Shown here: in pieces, positions 16,227-27,400 of the stretch
How positions within the stretch are numbered: the first letter of the stretch is position 1
How the letters are laid out: each line of letters begins with the position of its first letter
Assembly: GCA_016715795.1 (NCBI GenBank)
Contig: JADJXP010000002.1
Location: 1,798,001 to 1,862,000, forward strand
Direction of reading: 5' to 3'
DNA from: Chloracidobacterium sp.
GTDB lineage: Bacteria > Acidobacteriota > Blastocatellia > Pyrinomonadales > Pyrinomonadaceae
Length of the DNA stretch: 64,000 bases
The notes under the pieces: generated by a model
Told to the model about the DNA's origin: nothing
What the model saw: only the letters and a program-made list of their open reading frames with translations
Databases searched by the model: none
Position numbers and translations under genes: made by a program

Positions 16227-19200
16227 TCAATTTCCATACGCCGAAGGCGTTGGACGGTCGCCATCTTGGCCCCACGGGAAGACGATGAATTGCGAATTTG
16301 ACGAACGTTTTATGTACCACGTCCCGTCAGCAGGCCGCCAGACGCTGATGTCGGCCTTGCCGTCGCCATCATAGTCGCCTGCGATGGGAATGTCCGCCGG
16401 TGCGCCGAAGACCTCGTACGAATAAGTCGCCGTTGCAGAGTTGCGGATCACCCAAAGGCCCGTTGACGGGCGATAGATAGCGATATCGGTCTTGCCGTCG
16501 CCGTCATAATCAGCCGGAGCGATACGATCACCGGTCTGGCCAAATCTCTCGCCGAAGACAGAACCGTTCGAGCTGCGGATGTTGTACCAGTCGCCTATCG
16601 ACGGACGGAAAATGCCAAGGTCGTTCTTTCCGTCACCGTCAAAATCGCCGACCGTCGGAACATCGCCATTCGCCCCGAACTGCATCCCAAACGTCGTCCC
16701 ATTAGACGAGTTCGTCCGATACCAAGTCCCCTGACTCGGCCTGAACACCGTCAGATCGGCCTTCCCGTCCCCGTCATAGTCGCCCGGAGCCGGAAGGTCC
16801 TCAGCCACGCCAAACACCGGATACGACACCGTCCCATTCGAACTGTTCAGGATATACCAAATGCCCGTCGACGGCCGATATATCGCAATATCCGTCTTAC
16901 CGTCGCCGTCATAGTCCGCCGGTGTCAACTTGTCTCCGTTCGCCCCAAACTGCAATCCTTGGAAGCCGGCAGTCGATCTCTGCAGATACCACGCACCATC
17001 GGCCGGCCTAAATACGGAGAAATCGGTCTTACCGTCGCCGTCGTAGTCGAACGGTGCGCTGACCGCGGGCGGTGCCGTGTGGAGCTTCGCAAGACTGTCC
17101 CGACCGACGCCGCCATAGGAAGCAAATGTGCCGCCAACGAGTATCTCGTTATCGGCAGTCAGCAGAAGGCGGGAGACACCGAACCGAAAATTGTTCACAA
17201 TGCCCGAATCGGCAGACGGATCCAACGTTCCGTCGGCATTCAGGCGAGCCAGACGGATCCGAGTCGCTCCGTCGAATGTTGTAAAGCCGCCGCCGATCAC
17301 CACCTTTCCGTCCGACTGGACCGCGATCGATCCGACACTGGCATTTGCTCCGGAAACTGGAGCAAACGTAGTGTCTAGAGAACCATTCGAGTTCAATCGT
17401 GCAATGCGATTACGGGCAACTCCGTTAAAAGTGGTGAAGTTGCCTCCGATCAGGATCTTGCCATCTGCAAGCAAGGCAGCGGTCAGTATCGGCGCATTTG
17501 CTGCCCCGGTGGTGACGAATGTGAAATCAAGGGATCCATCGGTATTGAGCCGCATGATGTGACCCTGCGGCAGTGCACCGTAACTCGTAAAATTCCCGAC
17601 GACGATGAGCTTTCCATCCGGCTGGCGGAGAACTTTCTGAATATTGCCGTTGCCGTTTCCCGGCGCGAAGCTGATGTCTCCCGTGCCGTCTGTATTCAAG
17701 CGGACCAATGTCTGAAAGCCGATATCGAGGCCGGAGCCGGCCACCATCACCTTGCCATCGGGCAGCATAAGGAGATCGTTTACAATTGGACTGCCCGCTT
17801 GGATCCCTAACGGCACATATGTGTCATCATAACTGCCGTCGGCATTTAGCCGAACGAGGCTCCGCGATTGATTCAGATCATACGTATAGAAATTTCCTCC
17901 GAGGAGAATTTTTCCGTCTGCTTGTCTTGCGAGAGCTGTCGAGGCAACGGCTCCAACGCTAAAAAGCCCTGCGCCGGACTGAAATGTACTATCGACCGTT
18001 CCATCAGGATTAAAGCGCGCAATGCTCGAGTGACCGCTGCCATTTGCCATGTTGAAGTTGCCGGTAACTACGTATTTGCCGTCCGGCTGCTGCAGCATGG
18101 CCCCAACCGTGCCAAATCTGGTAAGTGATGCCTTAAAATCGATATCTCTTGTGCCATTCGAGTTCAAACGAATGATGCCGCGGTTCAAAAGATTCCCAAC
18201 GGTTTCGGTGTTGCGAAACCACCCGGTGAGGAGGATCTTGCCATCCGGCTGCAGCCCAACGTGATAACCAATATTATCGGCCTCGGGCGGGGTGAAACTC
18301 AGATCAGGTGAACCATCAGTATTGAGAAGGGCAATTGGGAAACTGCCGTCCTCATCGACAAATGCCCCCGCGACCAAATACTGGCCATTAGGCTTGACAG
18401 CGACATATTCGGCATTTGCGATATCCATTGCCGGTGGATTGAATGTGCCGTCAAGCGTCCCGTCCGCGTTCAATCGTGCCCCGCCGAGACGCGGAACGCC
18501 ATTGTAGGTCGTATAGTTACCACCGGCCAATATCTTGTTGCCGGCAAGAACATGAACTGCGAACACGCCGCCATTGGGCCCGGCTCCGCCCGGATTGAAT
18601 GTCGTATCGAGAGCTCCGCTCGAGGTCAGGCGAGCGAGATTATTGTACCCGCTGAGAGCGAACACACCGCCGATGATGACCTTGCCATCCGACTGGACGC
18701 CGGTCTGCTCGACAAACTGCTGATTCGTAAAAGGTGACGTGAATGTTGCGTCACGCGTGCCATCCGTATTCACGCGGATCACGCAAAACTGCTGTGTGCC
18801 ATTGTACGACCGTAGGCCGCTGCCGCTGATAATATATCGACCATCCGATTGGATCGTAATATTCTGCACCGTGCCAACGGTTCCGGCCCCGCCGACGTTG
18901 AACGTCGTATCGAGCGAACCATCCGGATTCAAACGCGCCAAACCCGACGCGGCAGTGCCGTTATAGGTCGAGAATGCTCCTCCGACCATTATCTTCCCAT
19001 CGCCCAATATCTTGATATCGTACAAATTACTGTTGGGGCCAAGTCCTCCAACATTGAAAGTAGGATCGAGTGTGCCGTCTGAGTTCAAGCGCGCCAGGCC
19101 GAATCGCTCGACGCCGTTTGCAAAGTTATAGTTCCCGCCAACGAGTATCTTGCCGTCCGGCTGCACTGCGGAAACAAAGTTGTTGGCATTACCGTCGGTA

Positions 19201-19346
19201 ACGCCGGCGGTGAAGGCGGTGTTAAGCGAAAGCTGTGCACGCACAGCGATAGTACCTAAAGCCACAGCAAAAATAAGGCCGCACACCACTGCAGCCAGAT
19301 GTGCAACCCGCGGGCGGAATTCACCAGCGGTAAAGTTCACGGTCAT
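16227..19346 (-). CDS. Exported delta-60 repeat protein with FG-GAP/VCBS C-terminus
   Basis: 1039 residues. An N-terminal signal segment ends near VRAQ (about residue 38). Some 14 delta-60 repeats follow, each with a core like QPDGKILVGGNF followed by ARLNSDGTLDTTF about 30 residues later. They probably form one or two beta-propellers. From about residue 765 the protein switches to FG-GAP/VCBS units (DYDGDGKTDIAIYRP), five copies. The family is common in Acidobacteriota, Planctomycetota and Bacteroidota surface proteins and its function is unknown. It is convergent with the LamG gene, with 165 bases of featureless sequence between them. Confidence 0.88.
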   Translation of the reverse strand: MTVNFTAGEFRPRVAHLAAVVCGLIFAVALGTIAVRAQLSLNTAFTAGVTDGNANNFVSAVQPDGKILVGGNYNFANGVERFGLARLNSDGTLDPTFNVGGLGPNSNLYDIKILGDGKIMVGGAFSTYNGTAASGLARLNPDGSLDTTFNVGGAGTVGTVQNITIQSDGRYIISGSGLRSYNGTQQFCVIRVNTDGTRDATFTSPFTNQQFVEQTGVQSDGKVIIGGVFALSGYNNLARLTSSGALDTTFNPGGAGPNGGVFAVHVLAGNKILAGGNYTTYNGVPRLGGARLNADGTLDGTFNPPAMDIANAEYVAVKPNGQYLVAGAFVDEDGSFPIALLNTDGSPDLSFTPPEADNIGYHVGLQPDGKILLTGWFRNTETVGNLLNRGIIRLNSNGTRDIDFKASLTRFGTVGAMLQQPDGKYVVTGNFNMANGSGHSSIARFNPDGTVDSTFQSGAGLFSVGAVASTALARQADGKILLGGNFYTYDLNQSRSLVRLNADGSYDDTYVPLGIQAGSPIVNDLLMLPDGKVMVAGSGLDIGFQTLVRLNTDGTGDISFAPGNGNGNIQKVLRQPDGKLIVVGNFTSYGALPQGHIMRLNTDGSLDFTFVTTGAANAPILTAALLADGKILIGGNFTTFNGVARNRIARLNSNGSLDTTFAPVSGANASVGSIAVQSDGKVVIGGGFTTFDGATRIRLARLNADGTLDPSADSGIVNNFRFGVSRLLLTADNEILVGGTFASYGGVGRDSLAKLHTAPPAVSAPFDYDGDGKTDFSVFRPADGAWYLQRSTAGFQGLQFGANGDKLTPADYDGDGKTDIAIYRPSTGIWYILNSSNGTVSYPVFGVAEDLPAPGDYDGDGKADLTVFRPSQGTWYRTNSSNGTTFGMQFGANGDVPTVGDFDGDGKNDLGIFRPSIGDWYNIRSSNGSVFGERFGQTGDRIAPADYDGDGKTDIAIYRPSTGLWVIRNSATATYSYEVFGAPADIPIAGDYDGDGKADISVWRPADGTWYIKRSSNSQFIVFPWGQDGDRPTPSAYGN

Positions 19347-19531
19347 GTTTATCCCCTCCGATAAATTGGTAAGTTATTGCGTGTCCAATCTTACGCGTCT
19401 CATTTCTCGAAAACAACCACAATCCTGCAAAGCCTTCGCTAAAGTGACACTCGCGATAAAATGTCGACCACGTCTGGATCAAGGTCACGCCTGAGTTTGA
19501 GTCGATCAGGTCAGATCCGCGATACGACCAG

Positions 19532-20464
19532 CTACTCCGACGGGTCGGCCTCGCGTGACGGGCGATCATCTCGGTTTAATTGCTTATTCTCCGCCGCATT
19601 ATCCTGCATCCAGCCGGCGTCCTGTTCTCCAAGATCGGATATCGTTTTCATCAGGTGATCGGCGATCTCTTTGTGGGTGCGAAGACGGTCGGGCTTCTCA
19701 AAAAAGGCGTCGAGGTCGATCTGTGCGCCAAACCATATGCGGACCTTTTCGCCGCCTTTCCAGTTGCCGAGGATCTGTTTGGGCAGGTCGTTGCCGAGTC
19801 CGGCGATAAAGACGGGCACGACCTGCGGACGTGCTGCATATATTATCTTTCCAATGCCCGGCTGGGCCGGCAGCATGTCGTAAGGGCCGCCCTCGAGATT
19901 GCGTCGGCCCTCGGGGTGAAATCCGATGACATGGCCGCGGCCCGTGCTGCAAAGCTCGATGAGCCGCTTCATCGAATACTTGTCAAATTCGCGCTTTCCG
20001 GCGTCTCTTGCCTCGCGAAAGAACGGCGGGTACATCGAGAACCAGCCCATCACCAGATTGACGAACCAGCCCACAGGATTATCGTAAAAAAACTTGCCCC
20101 GTACGGGAAAATACAGCACCATCGGCCGCTTCGTGCGCCGAAACAACACGCTCGACACCGTGTACATATCAAAGAACGAACGGTGGTTCGCGACCAATAT
20201 CAGCGGGCGGCTCCCGTCGGTGCGCTCGACGTTTTCGATGCCGAAAACGTTCATCAGATTGTAGGTTGCCAGATAGATCCAGAGGCTGCCGATATGCCGC
20301 TGAAAGAACGTCATCAGCCGCTTCATCACGCCGACGTTCATCCGATGCGTCAGCCAGAAGCCGAACCTCTCGTTGTGCGCGAGCACGCCGATCTCCGCCC
20401 GAGTCGGAAGTGTCGGCCCGCAGTGTTCGATTTGTGCATTTTCAGTGTCGTACATCGTCGCCAC
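19532..20464 (-). CDS. Lysophospholipid acyltransferase-like protein (PlsC superfamily)
   Basis: 310 residues. Catalytic motif NHRSFFD with the HX4D pair His94 and Asp99, and glycerol-phosphate-binding motif GFHPEGRRN about 90 residues later (the usual FPEGTR). It transfers acyl chains to lysophosphatidate or a related lipid at the inner membrane. The N-terminal ~80 residues are an extension beyond the minimal domain. The 185-base gap to the delta-60 gene shows no gene. Confidence 0.85.
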   Translation of the reverse strand: MATMYDTENAQIEHCGPTLPTRAEIGVLAHNERFGFWLTHRMNVGVMKRLMTFFQRHIGSLWIYLATYNLMNVFGIENVERTDGSRPLILVANHRSFFDMYTVSSVLFRRTKRPMVLYFPVRGKFFYDNPVGWFVNLVMGWFSMYPPFFREARDAGKREFDKYSMKRLIELCSTGRGHVIGFHPEGRRNLEGGPYDMLPAQPGIGKIIYAARPQVVPVFIAGLGNDLPKQILGNWKGGEKVRIWFGAQIDLDAFFEKPDRLRTHKEIADHLMKTISDLGEQDAGWMQDNAAENKQLNRDDRPSREADPSE

Positions 20465-20643
20465 GTCAGTTTAGCATCGCGTCGCGCCGAATATAGACAT
20501 CGAACGGCGCTTTCGCTATCATTATCGTCAGTCTTTAGCCTTCATTTGCCAAAATGATCTGACTTAGGCCGGTCATCAGCGGCCGCTAAGGCGATCCTCT
20601 TGGATCTGAGGATAAGCATTAAAATCTCTAGGAGTCCATTTCA

Positions 20644-23600
20644 ATGAATAGTCAGTTTTTCCGAAGGGCGGTCTGCCTTGCAGTCATGCTAGTTTGTGCG
20701 TCCGCGGCCGTGCTTGCCGGCGTCCGATCTGATGACGAAGTCTGGAGTCACGTCGACCGAACAGAATTGCGTCAGCCCGCCATGGACGCAAATTCGATGC
20801 CGGCGTCCTATGATACGTTCCGTCTCGACCGCTCTGCATTGAAGGCGATCCTCGACCGCGCTCCCGAGGAGAACACCGGCGGCCTCGGTGCCATACTGAC
20901 CATTCCAATGCCCGACGGGACTTTTCAGAGGTTCAACATCGAGCACTCGCTCGTCGTGGAAAAAGGACTTTTGAAGAAGTTTCCGGAGCTCGGAGCCACT
21001 TACCGCGGCACCGGGCTCGACGACCCGACGGCGATAGTAAGGCTCGATCTTCTGCCTAACGGCTTTCATGCAATGGTCCTCTCGGCCCGAAACACTGTGA
21101 TCGTAGATCCATATTCGGCGGAGGATACTGAGCATTACATCAGTTATTTCAAAACTGAGAAGCCGCGCGTCGGACACTTTGAATGCCTGTTTGATAACTC
21201 TGAGAACGAATTCAGAGAGATGCTCAGGCCGGCCGACCCGGACGATCTTGAGTTCCTGCGCGGCGCGGCGTTGCCGGAGGTCACGTCAGGGACCCAAATG
21301 CGCACATATCGACTCGCTCTGGCAGCGACAAATGAGTACTGCGCAACGGTCGGCGGCAACACGGTCGCCGGCTGCCTTGCGGCCCAGGTACTGGTAATGA
21401 ACCGTGTAAACGGCATCTACAATCGCGACGTTGCCATTCAGATGAACATTATCGCGAATAACAACTTGATCGTGTTCGCGGGTAATAACACGACCTGCCC
21501 GGTTCCGGGCGGAAGCTCAGCCTGCACAGCCGCTAATGATCCTTACACAAATGACAATGGCTTCGCGATGCTCGACCAGAACCAAAACACGGTTGACACC
21601 GTGATCGGTTCGGGTAACTACGATATCGGCCACGTATTCAGTACCGGCGGCGGCGGCGTTGCGCAGCTAAATTCACCGTGCGTTGGAGGCAAAGCTCGCG
21701 GCGTGACAGGTCTGCCAAATCCGGTAGGCGATCCGTTTGCGGTCGATTATGTTTCGCACGAGATGGGCCACCAATGGGGGTCGCCGCATACATTTAACGC
21801 CGTCTCAGGCGGATGCAGTGGCAACAGGTCTGGTTCAACGGCCTACGAGCCGGGTAGCGGCATCACGATAATGGGCTATTCGGGCCTTTGCTCTCCGCAA
21901 AACCTGGCGAACTTCTCTATCGACACCTTCCACGTAAAGAGCCTCGAACTTATCGTTGGCTATAGTCAAACCGGTGGCGGTAACTGTGGAGTGATCACGG
22001 CCAGCGGCAACACACCGCCGACGGTGACCGGTCCGGGCAATTTCAATATTCCGAAGCAGACGCCATTCGCTTTGACAGCATCGGCGACTGATCCGAATGG
22101 CGACTCGATCACCTACGATTGGGAAGAATACGATCTCGGACCGGCACCGGCCGGAGCGCCAAATACCGATGCTGACGGCAATCCACGGCCGATATTCAGA
22201 GTGTTTTCGCCGGTGTCATCGGGAACGCGGACATTCCCGGCCCTTACGCATATCCTGAACTCCGACAACATCCCGCCGACCAATACCGGCGGCTTTATGA
22301 CAGGTGAACTCTTGCCGGCGATCACGCGAACGATGACCTTCCAGGTCGTCGCCCGCGACAACCGAGCCGGAGCAGGCGGCATTAACACTGCAACATCGAT
22401 CCTGACGGTTGACGGCGCGTCCGGCCCGTTCAAGGTCACCTTCCCCGATGCACCGGGACACATCCTAGGCACGGGAACGAGTCATGTCATAACGTGGAAC
22501 GTAGCCGGGACCAGCGGAGCCCCGATCAATGCCGCGAATGTCAGGATCCTCTATTCGAGTGACGGAGGAGCGACATTCCCGACAGTCCTCTTGGCATCGA
22601 CCGCGAATGACGGCAGCGAAGCTGTAACCATGCCGGTTACGCCTACTTCGACGGGCCGCATCAAGATCGAGGCCGTCGGAAATATTTGGTTCGACATCAC
22701 GAACAACAACTTTACTTTGACCAGCGGCCCGACGCCGACACCATCGCCGACGCCAACGCCGGGAACGCCTACGCCCACGCCGTCGCCCTCGCCCACGTGT
22801 AACGTGTTTATCGAGAACTTTGACGGCGTTACTGCCCCGGCCTTACCGGCGGGATGGGTAGCCGTGAACACCACGGGCCCGGCTCCGCTGTGGACGACAT
22901 CGACCACCGGGCCAAACTCGGCCCCAAATAGCTTGTTCATCGACGATGCTAATGTGATCTCAGACAAGCGCATCGACACGCCCGCATTTGTCGTTAACTC
23001 GACGAACGCCCAGATCAGCTTCCGTCATAAGTACGATCTGGAATACAGTGATGGCGTGTTTTGGGATGGCGGTGTGCTCGAGATGTCAGCATCGGGCATC
23101 GTCGGCGGCACATTCCTCGATATTACGCACGCGCTATTCGGGAACTCATTTCTCGTTGGCGGCTATAATGGCCCGCTCGACACCACCGCCAGCAATCCAT
23201 TGGCGGGCCGTCAGGCGTGGTCCGGCAATTCCAACGGTTATATCAACACCATCGTCAATCTCGGCCCGAACCTGAATGGCCGAACTGTAAAATTGCGGTT
23301 CCGCGTGGGCTCTGACGTAGAGGTTCCGGCTCCGGGTTGGTGGGTTGACAATGTCGCCGTTAGCGGACCGTGCCTAACGCCAACACCGACTCCGACACCG
23401 ACTCCAACGCCGACGCCAACGCCTACGCCAACGCCTACTCCGACGCCGACGCCGACGCCGAGTCCTTCTCCAAGTCCGAGTGCATCACCGACGCCTTTGC
23501 ACACGCGTGGTGACTATGATGGTGACAATAAGACGGATACTACCGTATGGCGGCCGACGGCGTTCGCACCGAATCTGAGTGCGTTCTACACGCAGTATTC

Positions 23601-24375
23601 GGGCAACGGCAGCTTCTTTGGGATACAGTTCGGCAACACGGGCTTTGAAGCCATTGCGGGCGACTTTGACGGTGACAACAAGACCGACTTTGGCGTCTCG
23701 CAATTGAATACCAGCCCGGCACCACCGGATCCGGCGGACTTCTTCTATCTGGAGAGTTCGACGGGCACGGTCAAGTATCCTGTCTGGGGCAATGCCGGAG
23801 ACATATTTGTCTCGGGTGACTATGACGGAGACGGAAAGACCGATGTCATGGTGTTCCGTCCGTCGAGCAACGTCTGGTACATCGTCAATTCGAGTGGTGC
23901 GAACGGTGGCTTTACGATCGTCACGCACTGCCAGAGCGGCGACAAGCCGTATGCGATGGACATTGACGGCGACGGCAAGGCGAATCTTGCCTGCTATCGC
24001 CCGTCGGCAAGCGATACCGCGGCCGGCGACTGGGTTATCCGCAACAATGACGGCAGCAGTACGACGACGAACTTTGGCCTGCCGACTGACATTCCGGTCC
24101 CGGCCGACTACGACGGCGACAATAAGGACGACATCGCCGTGTTCCGTGACGGCATGTGGATCGTGCTTCGCAGTTCTGACGGCCAGGTCGAGTTCACACC
24201 GTTCGGCACGACCGGTGATATTCCTGTCCCGGGCGATTACGACGCCGACAACAAGTACGACCGTGCGGTCTATCGAGCAGGCATCTGGCACATGCTCCGC
24301 TCAACAGCGGGCTACACCGGCGTCCAGTTCGGTGCCCCGACCGATACGCCTATGCCCAAGACCTACATCCCGTAA
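20644..24375 (+). CDS. Secreted reprolysin-like zinc metalloprotease with adhesin domain and VCBS repeats
   Basis: 1243 residues. Signal peptide 1-25, propeptide about 30-210, metalloprotease domain about 215-455 with the zinc site HEMGHQWGSPH (His372, Glu373, His376, His382). An immunoglobulin-like segment and a PT linker follow. Next come a cleaved-adhesin or choice-of-anchor-J-like domain (from about 720, FIENFDGVTAPALPAGW), a second long (TP)n linker (about 913-950), and FG-GAP/VCBS units to the end. It is probably an extracellular or surface-held protease. The C-terminal module is nearly the same as in the LamG protein. AGGAG lies upstream of the ATG. Confidence 0.9.
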   Translation: MNSQFFRRAVCLAVMLVCASAAVLAGVRSDDEVWSHVDRTELRQPAMDANSMPASYDTFRLDRSALKAILDRAPEENTGGLGAILTIPMPDGTFQRFNIEHSLVVEKGLLKKFPELGATYRGTGLDDPTAIVRLDLLPNGFHAMVLSARNTVIVDPYSAEDTEHYISYFKTEKPRVGHFECLFDNSENEFREMLRPADPDDLEFLRGAALPEVTSGTQMRTYRLALAATNEYCATVGGNTVAGCLAAQVLVMNRVNGIYNRDVAIQMNIIANNNLIVFAGNNTTCPVPGGSSACTAANDPYTNDNGFAMLDQNQNTVDTVIGSGNYDIGHVFSTGGGGVAQLNSPCVGGKARGVTGLPNPVGDPFAVDYVSHEMGHQWGSPHTFNAVSGGCSGNRSGSTAYEPGSGITIMGYSGLCSPQNLANFSIDTFHVKSLELIVGYSQTGGGNCGVITASGNTPPTVTGPGNFNIPKQTPFALTASATDPNGDSITYDWEEYDLGPAPAGAPNTDADGNPRPIFRVFSPVSSGTRTFPALTHILNSDNIPPTNTGGFMTGELLPAITRTMTFQVVARDNRAGAGGINTATSILTVDGASGPFKVTFPDAPGHILGTGTSHVITWNVAGTSGAPINAANVRILYSSDGGATFPTVLLASTANDGSEAVTMPVTPTSTGRIKIEAVGNIWFDITNNNFTLTSGPTPTPSPTPTPGTPTPTPSPSPTCNVFIENFDGVTAPALPAGWVAVNTTGPAPLWTTSTTGPNSAPNSLFIDDANVISDKRIDTPAFVVNSTNAQISFRHKYDLEYSDGVFWDGGVLEMSASGIVGGTFLDITHALFGNSFLVGGYNGPLDTTASNPLAGRQAWSGNSNGYINTIVNLGPNLNGRTVKLRFRVGSDVEVPAPGWWVDNVAVSGPCLTPTPTPTPTPTPTPTPTPTPTPTPTPTPSPSPSPSASPTPLHTRGDYDGDNKTDTTVWRPTAFAPNLSAFYTQYSGNGSFFGIQFGNTGFEAIAGDFDGDNKTDFGVSQLNTSPAPPDPADFFYLESSTGTVKYPVWGNAGDIFVSGDYDGDGKTDVMVFRPSSNVWYIVNSSGANGGFTIVTHCQSGDKPYAMDIDGDGKANLACYRPSASDTAAGDWVIRNNDGSSTTTNFGLPTDIPVPADYDGDNKDDIAVFRDGMWIVLRSSDGQVEFTPFGTTGDIPVPGDYDADNKYDRAVYRAGIWHMLRSTAGYTGVQFGAPTDTPMPKTYIP

Positions 24376-24396
24376 GCTCTTGGCATTCTCAAACAC

Positions 24397-24431
24397 AAAG
24401 CTGGGCGATGGTCACATCGCCCGGCTTTCTC
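24397..24431. terminator. Bidirectional intrinsic terminator between the protease gene and metH
   Basis: AAAGCTGGGCGATG (24397-24410) pairs with CATCGCCCGGCTTT (24415-24428) around GTCA. There are T-rich bases after it on the plus strand and A-rich bases before it, so it can serve both convergent genes. Confidence 0.85.
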
Positions 24432-27400
24432 TATTGGATATTGAAGTATTTCGCCTCAGGATGGTGCACGATGATGGCCGATGTAGATTGTTCCGGCTCC
24501 AGCATAAATACGTCGGTCAGCCCGACATCGATCCGCTCCGGCCGGAGCAACTCAAAGAGCTTGGTCTGGTCTTCGATATTTGGGCACGCAGGATAACCGA
24601 ACGAAAACCGTGAACCTTGATAGCCTTGGTGAAATAATTTGCTCAGATCAGCTGCGTCTTTGTCGGCGATGCCAAGTTCTTCTCTTATTCGCTTGTGCCA
24701 AAGTTCGGCGAGAGCCTCGGCCGACTCGACCGAAAGGCCGTGAAACAAGAGATAATCCTGATAATTGTCGGCCTTGAATAGTTTCGCCGAGTGTTCGCTT
24801 GCCTTGCGTCCCATCGTGACCAATTGAAAAGCAACGACATCAATCGGAGTGCGGACACTCTTGTCCGCATCACCGGTTCCTCCGGCGACGTTCTCTTCGT
24901 GCTCCGCACTCCGAATATAATCAGCCAGACACAGATTTTTCCCGCCACGCTGCTCTATCGGTTGTCGTGGGAAAGTAAAGCGAAGACGCTCAGTTTTCTC
25001 GTCCTCCTGATAGATGATCAGATCATTGCCTTCTGAACGGCAAGGAAAATATCCGTAAACTACCTTTGCTTCGAGCAGCTTGTCACGGATCACCGCCGCC
25101 TTGATCTCGGCGAATTTCGGATAAACAGTTTCTACGAGAATTTGTTTGTACTCGTCGGGCGTCTTCTTTCCCTGTTTGAACTGCCACTGACCTTTGAATA
25201 GCGCGGTCTCGTTGACGAACGCAAATACCTTTGTCAGATCCTTAATCTCGACGACTTTCGATCCGTAGAACGGAGCCTTTGGGATCGCAACCTCGGCCGA
25301 AACATCCGAACGGGTTGTATGCGTCGTGTCGCCTGTCGAACGTGAAGAAACTCTCGCCGCAACCGCACCGAGCTTTGCATCTTCGCCGACCAAGTCCTCC
25401 AAGTCAGAACCGCCTGCGGGAGCGGGCAGTTGAACGTCAGCCTCAACATTCGCAGCGGCGCCGACAGCTCGCGATAAACCACCCACTACCGCAGGTGGTG
25501 CTGACTGGGTCAGCTCGTCCATCGCGTGCAGCCCGTCAAACGCATCACGAGCATAAAACAGCTTGCCCTTGTACAGAGGGATCAGATCGTTATCAACGTA
25601 ACGCCGATTCAGAGCCGCGCCGCCGAGAATCACCGGGACATTGATCGACCGCTCGTTCATCAATTCAAGATTGTCGCGCATGATCAGCGTCGATTTGACC
25701 AACAGGCCACTCATCCCGATCGCATCGCATTTTGTTTCTTCGGCGGAGCGCAAGATGTCATCGATCGGCTGTTTGATGCCGAGGTTTACGACCTTGTAGC
25801 CGTTATTTGTGAGGATTATATCGACGAGATTCTTGCCGATGTCGTGCACGTCGCCCTTGACCGTCGCGAGCACGAGCGTGCCTTTTTCGACGCCCTCGAC
25901 TCGATCCATAAATGGTTCGAGAAATTTCACCGCCGCCTTCATGGCCTCTGCCGATTGCAGAACAAAGGGAAGCTGCATCTGCCCGCTCCCAAAAAGATCG
26001 CCGACCGTCTTCATCCCGTCAAGCAGAATGTTGTTGATGATGTCGAGCGGCGGATATTTCTCCTGCGCCTCTTTTAACGAATCCTCAAGGCCGATCTTCT
26101 CACCGTCGATGATGTGGTGTTTAAGTCGCTCCTCGACAGGAAGATCTGTGATGTCCGGCTTTATCGACTGCGCCGTTTTGCCCTCGAACAACTTTGTAAA
26201 CTCAACCAGCGGATCGTATGTGCAAACGTCGCCTTCGAATTTCCGGCGATCATAGATCAGGTCGCGCGCTGTTTCTATCTCTAATTCGCTGAAACGAATT
26301 AACGGCAGTATCTTCGATGCATTGACGATCGCCGAGTTCATTCCGGCTTCGACGCAGTCGTGCAGGAAAACTGAATTCAAAACAACGCGTGCCGCGGGCG
26401 ACAAGCCGAACGAGATGTTCGATACGCCAAGAATGATATTCGCGTCGGCCATCTCGGCTCGGATCGCTTTGATCGCCGCGATAGTTTCAGCAGCGTTTGA
26501 GCGGTCTTCCTCGATGCCAGTCGAGATCGGCAGAGCCAACGGGTCAAAGAAAATATCGTGCGGAGGGAGCGCGGACACTCTTGTCTGCATCGCCGGTTCC
26601 TCCGGCAAGGTCGATGCTGACGCGGGGACGGTCGACGAAGCGTCGCCCGTTGCGGACAAGAGTGTCCGCGCTCCTCCCGTCGCTTGTTCGTAAGCGCGGC
26701 GCGCGATCTTGAGTTTCTTCTCAGCAGTTCGTGCCATGCCTTCTTCGTCTATCAGGCCGATAACGACGCTCGCTCCGTACTCTTTTGCGAGGGATAAGAC
26801 TTTTAAGAAACGCGGCTCACCGTCCTCGTAATTCGTCGAGTTGAGGATCGATTTACCGCCCGCATGTTCGAGGCCAGCTTCCATCTTTTCCCACTCGGTC
26901 GAGTCGAACATCATCGGGATCTTGACGTTCGTCGCCAGCCGAAACGCCAACTCGTGCATATCGGCAACGCCGTCGCGGCCGACAAAATCGACATTGACAT
27001 CGAGAATATGAGCACCCTCTTTCTCCTGAGACTTGGCGAGATTGACGAGGCCGTCCCAATCCTCAGCATCGAGCAGGTCACGCATCTTCTTTGAGCCCGA
27101 TGCGTTTACGCGTTCGCCGACGATCAGGAACGACGCGTCCTGCGTGTATGGCTGTTGGAAATAAATGGACGATGCGGACGGCGCGAGCTTCGCGTCGCGC
27201 TGTTTCGGCGACAGGCTGCCCACGCGCTCGACAACCTGGCGAAGATGCTCAGGCGTCGTCCCGCAGCAGCCGCCGACGATGTTCGCGCCGAAATCTCTTG
27301 CAAAATGCTCGACCTGCGCCGAAAAACTTTCCGGCGTCTCGTCGTAATGCTGCTGGCCGTCCTTGACCTCAGGCAGGCCGGCGTTTGGCAGCACGCTTAC

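Noticed and set aside
22730..23510. Possible microsatellite or sequencing artefact in the (TP)n stretches
   Set aside because: The repeats are in frame, use varied codons and lie exactly between recognisable domains, so they are true linkers.
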